Shown: one piece after another, positions 7,559-12,477 of the stretch | Numbering within the stretch: the first letter of the stretch is position 1 | Layout: every line of letters starts with the position of its first letter | NCBI GenBank assembly: GCA_035480695.1 | Contig: DATIHM010000001.1 | Span: 1 to 16,926 of the forward strand | Direction of reading: 5' to 3' | Length of the DNA stretch: 16,926 nucleotides | DNA from: DATBED01 sp035480695 | GTDB taxonomy: Bacteria > Patescibacteriota > Saccharimonadia > Saccharimonadales > UBA4665 | The notes under the pieces: model-generated | Seen by the model: only the letters and a program-made list of their open reading frames with translations | The model's database searches: none | What the model was told of the DNA's origin: nothing | Position numbers and translations under genes: made by a program

Positions 7559-7947
7559 TAGATGTAGACGAAGACGAGCTCAAGAAAAAGCTGTCGCCGG
7601 AGCAGTACCACATCCTGCGCGAAAAGGGCACCGAGGCGCCCTTTACCGGCAAGCTGCTGCAGAACCACAAGACGGGCGACTACACCTGTGCCGTCTGCGG
7701 ACAGGTCGTTTTCAAAAGCGACACCAAGTTCGACAGTGGTTCCGGCTGGCCGAGCTTTTACGACGTGGCCGCCACCAAAAACGTCCGGCTGCAAGACGAC
7801 GACAGCCACGGCATGCACCGTGTCGAGGTCGTTTGCGCCAACTGCGGCTCGCACCTCGGCCACGTTTTCGACGATGCGCCCGACCAGCCCACCGGCAAGC
7901 GCTTCTGCATCAACTCCGCCTCTCTCGACTTCAAAGAAAAGAAATAA
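7555..7947 (+). CDS. msrB: Peptide-methionine (R)-S-oxide reductase MsrB
   Basis: MsrB reduces the R-epimer of methionine sulfoxide in proteins, repairing oxidative damage. The 130-residue sequence is a complete single MsrB domain. Two CxxC pairs (Cys45/Cys48 and Cys94/Cys97) form the structural zinc site. SGWPSF is at 63-68, HRVEVVCANCGSHLGHVFDD at 88-107, and the catalytic Cys118 lies in RFCINS. The position before GWPSF, where many MsrB proteins have the resolving cysteine, is Ser-Gly here. No other non-zinc cysteine exists, so the sulfenic acid intermediate is probably reduced directly by an external thiol donor. The start overlaps the mscL stop (ATGA), and GAGG at 7544-7547 provides a modest ribosome site. 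The pairing suggests a stress-related operon. It converges end to end with the HxlR gene. Confidence 0.95.
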   Translation: MIDVDEDELKKKLSPEQYHILREKGTEAPFTGKLLQNHKTGDYTCAVCGQVVFKSDTKFDSGSGWPSFYDVAATKNVRLQDDDSHGMHRVEVVCANCGSHLGHVFDDAPDQPTGKRFCINSASLDFKEKK

Positions 7948-8292
7948 TTAGCAGTTGCCCTGGTCGTAGTACTTGGTGCCCCAAGTGGCCATCTGCTGCA
8001 GGATTGGCAGCAGGTCTTCGCCTTTTTCGGTGAGGGAATATTGGGTGCGCGGCGGTACTTCGGCGAAACTCTGGCGGTTGATTATGCCATGCTCTTCCAA
8101 ATCATCAAGACGCTGCGACAGGGTGCGCGGGTTGATGCTCCCTACGGACTTCTCCAGCTCACAGAATCGCTTCGGCCCGCTGAACAGGTCTCGCAAGATT
8201 AACGCCGTCCATTTGTTCCCGACGATCTGCATCGCGCTGGCGATGCAGCCGACTTTGGGCTCGATTGGTTTCGTAACAGAGATAGATTTCAT
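7948..8292 (-). CDS. HxlR-family winged-helix transcriptional regulator
   Basis: HxlR/MarR-like regulators bind DNA as dimers and often sense quinones, aldehydes or disulfide stress through cysteines. The 114-residue protein shows the family signature from Cys16: CIASAMQIVGNKWTALILRDL, then PKRFCELEKSV, then the recognition helix region NPRTLSQRLDDLEEHGII (54-71) and the wing PRTQYSLTEKGEDLLPIL. Cys16 sits at the conserved N-terminal position used by redox-sensing members, and Cys44 and the C-terminal Cys114 are further candidates. It is divergent from an NAD(P)H-dependent FMN reductase, a common arrangement in which the regulator controls the reductase and itself. The -10 TATACT (complement of 8303-8308) ends 10 nt before the ATG. 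It overlaps an operator-like repeat, and no Shine-Dalgarno is present. Confidence 0.92.
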   Translation of the reverse strand: MKSISVTKPIEPKVGCIASAMQIVGNKWTALILRDLFSGPKRFCELEKSVGSINPRTLSQRLDDLEEHGIINRQSFAEVPPRTQYSLTEKGEDLLPILQQMATWGTKYYDQGNC

Positions 8293-8300
8293 AGCTTTAC

Positions 8301-8354
8301 AAAGTATAGTATTGGGCCTATACTGAAGTTAGTTAATAACTATATAAAGTATAG
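8301..8354. promoter_or_regulatory. Operator-like repeats between HxlR gene and FMN reductase gene
   Basis: AAAGTATAG occurs twice as a direct repeat, at 8301-8309 and 8346-8354. CTATACT at 8318-8324 is the inverted copy of AGTATAG, giving a perfect 7-bp inverted repeat with an 8-nt centre (8303-8324). The first half-site overlaps the -10 of the HxlR gene. The last half-site lies just upstream of the ribosome site of the reductase and overlaps possible -10 sequences (TATAAA 8343-8348). This is a natural candidate for the HxlR binding region. Confidence 0.65.
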
Positions 8355-8372
8355 CACAGGAGGGTGCAATCC

Positions 8373-8981
8373 ATGAAAGTAGCAGTCATTATCGGAGCCA
8401 TAAGGGAAGGGCGCAAAACGCCGGCCCAGGCCAAATGGGTCCTGAAAACTTTAGAGGCGATGGACGATGTTGAGGCCGAGTTGGTCGACCTGCGCGACTA
8501 TCCGATGCCACTTTTCGACGAACCGGTCAGTCCGCGCTATAACCCGAACCGCAAGGTCGCGCCCCAGGCACAGAAGTGGCTCGACAAGCTGGCAGAGTTC
8601 GAAGCCTACGTGTTCGTGACGCCGGAGTACAACCACGGCGTGCCGGGTGCGCTAAAGAACGCCATCGATTACGTTGACTGGCAGCTGAGCCGCAAGCCGG
8701 CGGCTGTCGTCTCGCACGGTTCGGCCGGAGGCGCCCGCGCCGAGGTGGCCCTCAAAGAAATCCTGTCCGAAAGCCGCATGGTGCCGATGCCGACCATTCC
8801 CGGCGTGGCCATGAACCACATGAGCGAGAAAATCGACGAAGACGGCAACCTGTCCGAAGAAGAAAGGAACAGCCCATACGGCCCGCAAGCCGCGTTGGAA
8901 ACGCTCCTCAAAGAGTTGCAGTGGTACAGCAACGCGCTGACCGAAGCGCGCGAGCGCGAGGTCGAGCCGGCCCTGGCCTAA
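8373..8981 (+). CDS. NAD(P)H-dependent FMN reductase (flavodoxin fold)
   Basis: The predicted flavoprotein of the FMN_red/azoreductase-like family transfers hydride from NAD(P)H to FMN or quinone-like acceptors in the cytoplasm. The 202-residue sequence starts with the flavodoxin beta-strand and phosphate loop VAVIIGAIREGRKT (3-16). It has YVFVTPEYNHGVPGALKNA (79-97), the flavin-binding signature of the family, followed by IDYV and then SHGSAGGARAEVALKEIL. A GTG at 8364 is in frame but lies inside the ribosome site. AGGAGGG at 8358-8364 is spaced correctly for the ATG at 8373, which I therefore choose. It is divergent from the HxlR regulator and probably induced by electrophile or quinone stress through the repeats at 8301-8354. 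Confidence 0.9.
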   Translation: MKVAVIIGAIREGRKTPAQAKWVLKTLEAMDDVEAELVDLRDYPMPLFDEPVSPRYNPNRKVAPQAQKWLDKLAEFEAYVFVTPEYNHGVPGALKNAIDYVDWQLSRKPAAVVSHGSAGGARAEVALKEILSESRMVPMPTIPGVAMNHMSEKIDEDGNLSEEERNSPYGPQAALETLLKELQWYSNALTEAREREVEPALA

Positions 8982-8987
8982 AGATTC

Positions 8988-8996
8988 TGCTATGAT
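8988..8996 (+). promoter_or_regulatory. Extended -10 promoter of orn, predicted leaderless
   Basis: TGC-TATGAT (hexamer 8991-8996) ends 8 nt before the ATG at 9005. There is no Shine-Dalgarno sequence. The stretch is nearly the same as the promoter of the MFS gene at 12461-12481. Confidence 0.6.
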
Positions 8997-9004
8997 TGTA
9001 GGCA

Positions 9005-9556
9005 ATGATAGACAAAAAAGCGGTTCCGACGAAGCTGCTGTGGGTCGACTTGGAAATGACTGGTTTAGACCCCCGCGAGGATGTGATTCTCGAGGTGGCG
9101 GCCGAAGTCACTGACTTCGACTTCAAAACCCTGGCCAGCTACGAGGCCTGCATCAACCAGCCGCGCGAGCTGGTGCTGGATCGCATGCAGAAGAATATCT
9201 GGTGGAAAGATTTCCCCGAAAACCGCGACGAGCTGCTGCGCAAATCGGCTGAGGGCAAGTCGCCCGAACAAGTCCAGCAGGAGCTCATCAACCTGGTCGA
9301 ACAAAATTTCGGCAGCGAGCCGGCCGTGCTATCCGGTAACAGCATCCATAACGACCGTGCGTTCATCCGCCAGTGGTGGCCCGAGCTCGACCTCAAACTG
9401 CATTACCGCATGCTCGACGTCAGCGCCTGGAAAATCGTCATGCAGGGCAAATACGGAGTCATCTTCGAAAAAAAGGAAGTGCACCGCGCCTTCGATGACA
9501 TCCAGGCCAGCATCGCCGAGCTGCAACACTATCTCGAGTGGCTCAAGAACCAGTAA
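9005..9556 (+). CDS. orn: Oligoribonuclease (DEDDh 3'-5' exoribonuclease)
   Basis: Orn degrades very short RNA oligomers (mainly dinucleotides, including pGpG) to mononucleotides, finishing mRNA turnover. The 183-residue length is typical. The DEDDh catalytic set is complete: Asp15 and Glu17 in WVDLEMTGLDP, Asp117 in GNSIHNDRAF, and His160 with Asp164 in HRAFDDIQASIAEL. The family block ELVLDRMQKNIWW (in place of the usual MDxWN-type region) and LHYRMLDVSAWK are also present. The start ATG has no ribosome site, but an extended -10 ends 8 nt upstream. The 3' end is odd: the last codons and stop are part of a 23-bp imperfect tandem repeat (9545-9590). Confidence 0.95.
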   Translation: MIDKKAVPTKLLWVDLEMTGLDPREDVILEVAAEVTDFDFKTLASYEACINQPRELVLDRMQKNIWWKDFPENRDELLRKSAEGKSPEQVQQELINLVEQNFGSEPAVLSGNSIHNDRAFIRQWWPELDLKLHYRMLDVSAWKIVMQGKYGVIFEKKEVHRAFDDIQASIAELQHYLEWLKNQ

Positions 9557-9590
9557 GAATTACCACTAAAAACCAGTAAGAAATTGGACT
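9545..9590 (+). repeat. Two-copy 23-bp imperfect tandem repeat over the orn stop
   Basis: Units 9545-9567 and 9568-9590 match at 18 of 23 positions and share AACCAGTAAGAA exactly. Each unit encodes Lys-Asn-Gln-stop in register (first unit K181-N182-Q183), so the second copy would supply a back-up stop. It looks like a slippage duplication that has since diverged. Confidence 0.7.
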
Positions 9591-9648
9591 AACACACGTC
9601 CAGCCGCCCCCTAAAATTAGGCTTATAAATTAATGAGAGGGGGTGGGC

Positions 9649-10194
9649 ATGCTTAAAATCAGTAAAATTAATCCTTTGGCGCGGGCCGTGGGGACAATGG
9701 GGGCGATTGCGGCACTCGTGGGCGGAGTGACGTTTGCGGCCCTGCAGTCGAACACGGTGGCTTTGTCGCCGAACACGCTTAGTTCGGCAACAGCCGCGCT
9801 GGCGATTGGGGCAGGCACCAGCTGTCCAGGCGGCAACACCACAAGTACGCCAGGATTTACCAATGTGAAACTTGTTCCGGGGACGACGTCGGCTCCGGTC
9901 AACTTCTGCCTAGACAACACAGGCGACATTCCATTAACGATAACAGCCCAGATTCCAACAAACTTTACGGGGTCAGTGATAGCACCTAATCAGGTTACGC
10001 TAACGCTGAATTGTCCTACAATTGGCCAACTATCCGGCACACTTGACCAATACTCCAGCCCGGTTAATTTCCCAGGGTCGCAGCTACCAACTAATAGCCC
10101 TGTAAATTGCACGGCTACAGCGACGTTGAACTCGAGCTTTAGCGGCTCGGGGAGCGTAAAATCGTTTGACATCGACTTTGTCGGTAATCAATAA
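9649..10194 (+). CDS. TasA/camelysin-like secreted protein with SipW-type signal
   Basis: This is a predicted secreted or surface protein of 181 residues. Residues 13-33 form a hydrophobic signal helix (AVGTMGAIAALVGGVTFAALQ), followed by SNTVALSPNTLSSATA, a start typical of SipW-dependent proteins such as TasA/CotN and camelysin. The mature part is beta-rich (VNFCLDNTGDIPLTITAQIP, QVTLTLNCPTIG, VKSFDIDFVGNQ), rich in Ser/Thr/Asn, with four cysteines (59, 87, 122, 154) that could form two disulfides. FCLDNTGDIPLTIT resembles the beta-sandwich segment of TasA-like proteins. A GTG at 9643 is in frame, but GAGAGGGGG (9635-9643) suits the ATG at 9649. TATAAA at 9624-9629 is a possible -10. The signal peptidase that probably processes it follows 39 nt downstream, suggesting an operon. 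Confidence 0.7.
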   Translation: MLKISKINPLARAVGTMGAIAALVGGVTFAALQSNTVALSPNTLSSATAALAIGAGTSCPGGNTTSTPGFTNVKLVPGTTSAPVNFCLDNTGDIPLTITAQIPTNFTGSVIAPNQVTLTLNCPTIGQLSGTLDQYSSPVNFPGSQLPTNSPVNCTATATLNSSFSGSGSVKSFDIDFVGNQ

Positions 10195-10233
10195 GTAAAA
10201 GTAGTACTTAGCTAGACAAGGAGGGTAGTGATT

Positions 10234-11097
10234 GTGCTCAAACGAGTCGTCACAAGTTTAAGTATTGCCCTGTTAGTAATAGCCGGGCTAGTGGTGCTGC
10301 TGTTCAGTTGGTCGGGAACTGGCTTTAAGGCCTTGTCCATACCAACAGGCAGTATGCGCCCGGCTATTACGCCAGGTTCATTGGTGCTGGTGCACCGCGT
10401 CCCTGCATCTTCTTTGAAGGTCGGGGACGTCATCACCTACATCAATCCGCAACATGTACAGCAAACTGTTTCTCATAGAGTCGTAAAAACCTACATGATT
10501 AACGGTAAGGTCCCGGGTTTTGTCACAAAAGGTGACGCAAACAAATCGAACGATATGGCCATTTCTAGCGGCAGCGTAATAGGGAAAGTCATCTGGCATG
10601 CACCTCATCTGGGGAGCTGGTTAGTCTGGGGTAAGCAGCCCGTGGGACTCCTATTGATGATATATATCCCGGCCATGTTTATGATGGCAGAAGAAGTGAA
10701 GCGCATGGCGGATTACCTGAAATCTCTACAGCCTTACCGGCTGCCAGGGTTCGGGCCGCCTGAACTCCAGTCGCATTCCAAAAAGTTCGTGGCCTCGGTG
10801 GCCGGAATAGTTTTTGTCGTACTGGCGTTGTTCATGTGGCAGCAGGCTCTTGCCTTAATCCAGAGCAATACTGTAACTTTGGGGCCGAACAACCTTTCCG
10901 TAGCGGCCAGCACGAACCAGTGCCCGGGCAAGACGAACAACCACACGACCGTCAACGTGAACGATAATTCGCACCAGACGGCGACGTCGGGCAGCGCCAG
11001 CTCAAACGGAAACACCAGCCCTGGCACTGCCACCAGCGGCAGTGCCAGCAACAGCAACTCGACCAGCACGACCATCACCGTTACGAACGGGTGCTAA
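10234..11097 (+). CDS. SipW-like (ER-type) signal peptidase I with substrate-like C-terminal tail
   Basis: This predicted membrane serine protease of family S26B removes signal peptides outside the membrane. Residues 6-25 form the first membrane helix. The catalytic elements are Ser40 in IPTGSMRPAITPGS, His81 in TVSHRVV (in place of the Lys of bacterial LepB) and Asp101 in TKGDAN, the Ser-His-Asp pattern of SipW and eukaryotic/archaeal enzymes. A second helix is at 135-152. Unusually, a third helix (186-209) runs into LIQSNTVTLGPNNLSVAAS (208-226), closely matching the signal region of the upstream secreted protein. A Ser/Thr/Asn-rich tail with two ATSGSAS repeats and Cys230/Cys287 follows. 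AAGGAGGG at 10218-10225 fits the GTG at 10234 best. A GTG at 10228 would add two residues but is too close to the ribosome site. Confidence 0.85.
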   Translation: MLKRVVTSLSIALLVIAGLVVLLFSWSGTGFKALSIPTGSMRPAITPGSLVLVHRVPASSLKVGDVITYINPQHVQQTVSHRVVKTYMINGKVPGFVTKGDANKSNDMAISSGSVIGKVIWHAPHLGSWLVWGKQPVGLLLMIYIPAMFMMAEEVKRMADYLKSLQPYRLPGFGPPELQSHSKKFVASVAGIVFVVLALFMWQQALALIQSNTVTLGPNNLSVAASTNQCPGKTNNHTTVNVNDNSHQTATSGSASSNGNTSPGTATSGSASNSNSTSTTITVTNGC

Positions 11098-11366
11098 CCG
11101 GGCAACTTCAGTTTGCGCTGAGGTGTTTCAGGAGCGGCAGCTTTTGCCGAAGCAGCAGCCTCGGTAAGTAACTTCGGTTCTGGATTTGTAGTTTCAGGCA
11201 AGGCGCGCAGCTGTCTAAACTGGCGCTTCATCCTGAAGGCTTCGATAACCAGTTGCGCATCCTCAGGCGCGGTTTTGGGGTGCAGCTCAGACGCGATGAC
11301 GTCATCTTGGATGGCGAGGGCGCTATTCCTGGTGCTGAGGTCGTTTTGGGTTGCGGTTTCGTTCAT
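11094..11366 (-). CDS. Hypothetical protein, 90 aa
   Basis: The family is not recognised. The protein is small and probably soluble. Residues 33-57 (APEDAQLVIEAFRMKRQFRQLRAL) form an amphipathic helix. The flanks are polar and rich in Ala, Pro and Thr, with a basic end (RKLKLPG), so much of it may be disordered. It is preceded by one of the best promoters in the window (TTGACT-17-TAATAT), with a predicted leader of about 18 nt that contains no Shine-Dalgarno sequence. Its 3' end overlaps the signal peptidase gene by four bases. The strong promoter argues that this is a real gene despite its short length and low complexity. Confidence 0.65.
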   Translation of the reverse strand: MNETATQNDLSTRNSALAIQDDVIASELHPKTAPEDAQLVIEAFRMKRQFRQLRALPETTNPEPKLLTEAAASAKAAAPETPQRKLKLPG

Positions 11367-11390
11367 TTTTGGTTTGGGTTAGCTATTCCT

Positions 11391-11419
11391 ATATTAGCAC
11401 AAGCTTGTTAAAAAGTCAA
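11391..11419 (-). promoter_or_regulatory. Near-consensus promoter with palindrome in its spacer
   Basis: On the minus strand TTGACT (complement of 11414-11419) and TAATAT (complement of 11391-11396) are 17 nt apart, with TGC just before the -10 as an extended element. The spacer contains the perfect 10-bp palindrome ACAAGCTTGT at 11399-11408, a plausible repressor site. Confidence 0.7.
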
Positions 11420-11437
11420 GATTCTTCCGCCCGTTGT

Positions 11438-11446
11438 TGATATAAT
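11438..11446 (+). promoter_or_regulatory. Extended -10 promoter, predicted leaderless
   Basis: TGA-TATAAT gives a perfect consensus hexamer at 11441-11446 with an extended TGn. It ends 7 nt before the ATG at 11454. No Shine-Dalgarno sequence lies between them. Confidence 0.65.
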
Positions 11447-11453
11447 TGGCTTA

Positions 11454-11783
11454 ATGGATCACAAAACAGTCGAAGACTACATCTTGAGCATGCCGAACAG
11501 CTACTTGGATTACCCGTTCGGCGAGGGCGTGGCGGTTTACAAGGTCGGCCCGAAGGGCGAGGGCAAGATGTTCGCGCTGATTAGCGAGGGCAAGACGCCG
11601 GTGCGGCTGAGCCTTAAAGCCGATCCGCAACTGTCCAAAGTTCTGCGCGAACGCTACATCGAGGTCATGCCCGGTTACCACCTCAACAAAAAGCACTGGA
11701 ACACGCTGGTGCTGAGCGGCCAGCTGGAGTGGGACGAGGTGCAGGGGCTAATCCGCCACAGTTACGACCTGGTCGCCGGTTAG
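11454..11783 (+). CDS. MmcQ/YjbR-family protein
   Basis: This 109-residue protein is a complete MmcQ/YjbR (CyaY-like fold) domain. Family hallmarks are YILSMPNSYLDYPFGEGVAVYKVG near the start, KMFALIS and VRLSLKADP in the middle, and PGYHLNKKHWNTLVL near residues 73-87, followed by the terminal helix DEVQGLIRHSYDLV. The family is described as DNA-binding on structural grounds, but its cellular role is not well established. No membrane or export signals are present. The start is supported by the TATAAT ending 7 nt upstream. The 3' end overlaps the convergent membrane-protein gene by four bases. Confidence in the family is good, but confidence in any function is low. Confidence 0.85.
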   Translation: MDHKTVEDYILSMPNSYLDYPFGEGVAVYKVGPKGEGKMFALISEGKTPVRLSLKADPQLSKVLRERYIEVMPGYHLNKKHWNTLVLSGQLEWDEVQGLIRHSYDLVAG

Positions 11784-12421
11784 ATGCCGGCTGTGGAATC
11801 GTTGAGCTGGTTGAGCAGCAGCTTGGCCTGGTTGTAGTCGCTGCTGAGCAGGGAGCGGACTTTCGGGCCCTTAAGCTGGGTGTAGGCTTGCTGCATGTCG
11901 CCGATATAGTTGTTCAGTTCCTGTTTCATGGCATCTTGCAGGCTTTGGTTGTAGGTGCCGGCCGTGGCGGCGTTAGTCAGCTGGGTGTCGAGGCTGCTGC
12001 TGATGCCGAGGTTGAGGGTTTTGGCGTTAACTTTGAAGTTGCTGTCGCTGAAATAGGCCATAAGGTCTGACTGGACCGATGTGATACTGAGGTTGACGGT
12101 GGCAATCATGTTCTTGTTGTCGGCCGACAGGTTCTGCTGCTGGCTGGCTTCGGTGGCCAGGTGGATGAGTTCCTGCTGGTCCTGGGCGACGGTCACCAGG
12201 CTGTCGAGCTTCGGCTTGCCGACGATGACATTCTTGCCGACGGCTATCAGGATAATGAGGACTAAGAAACCACCCCCGAAGAGGCCGACGCGCTTGAGTG
12301 TGGAATCGGCTCCGCCGAACAGCGGCTTTTTCGGCGGCGGGGCAGGGTTCATGATGAACTCATACGAGCCACCAGGGTGCGGCGCCGGTTGCTGCTGTGG
12401 CGGCTGGTCTTGCGGAGGCAT
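11780..12421 (-). CDS. Hypothetical single-pass membrane protein with Pro/Gln-rich N-terminus
   Basis: From the chosen start the protein is 213 residues. Residues 1-35 are Pro/Gln-rich (PPQDQPPQQQPAP, APPPKKP) and should be cytoplasmic. One membrane helix lies at about 47-65 (LFGGGFLVLIILIAVGKNV), giving a type II topology. The outer domain is helical and polar (VTVAQDQQELIHLATEASQQ, QDAMKQELNNYIGDMQQAY, DYNQAKLLLNQLNDS), consistent with a coiled-coil-like bundle. It is not assigned to a named family. An upstream in-frame start would add six residues, but those codons overlap a perfect TATAAT (complement of 12428-12433). The ATG at 12419-12421 lies 6 nt after that element, implying a leaderless start. 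It is divergent from the MFS transporter. Confidence 0.75.
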   Translation of the reverse strand: MPPQDQPPQQQPAPHPGGSYEFIMNPAPPPKKPLFGGADSTLKRVGLFGGGFLVLIILIAVGKNVIVGKPKLDSLVTVAQDQQELIHLATEASQQQNLSADNKNMIATVNLSITSVQSDLMAYFSDSNFKVNAKTLNLGISSSLDTQLTNAATAGTYNQSLQDAMKQELNNYIGDMQQAYTQLKGPKVRSLLSSDYNQAKLLLNQLNDSTAGI

Positions 12422-12427
12422 GGCACT

Positions 12428-12433
12428 ATTATA
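12428..12433 (-). promoter_or_regulatory. -10 element, predicted leaderless
   Basis: This is a perfect TATAAT on the minus strand, ending 6 nt before the ATG at 12421. No convincing -35 and no Shine-Dalgarno sequence are present. Confidence 0.55.
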
Positions 12434-12462
12434 AACCATAAGAGGAAACGCTTGGTGCGGTC

Positions 12463-12471
12463 TGCTATGCT
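12463..12471 (+). promoter_or_regulatory. Extended -10 promoter of the MFS gene, predicted leaderless
   Basis: TGC-TATGCT (hexamer 12466-12471) ends 6 nt before the ATG at 12478. The surrounding 21 nt nearly repeat the orn promoter at 8986-9008. Confidence 0.55.
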
Positions 12472-12477
12472 GTAGGC

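Noticed and set aside
9643..9648. GTG at 9643 as the start of the TasA-like gene
   Set aside because: It is part of the GAGAGGGGG ribosome site; the ATG two codons later is correctly spaced.
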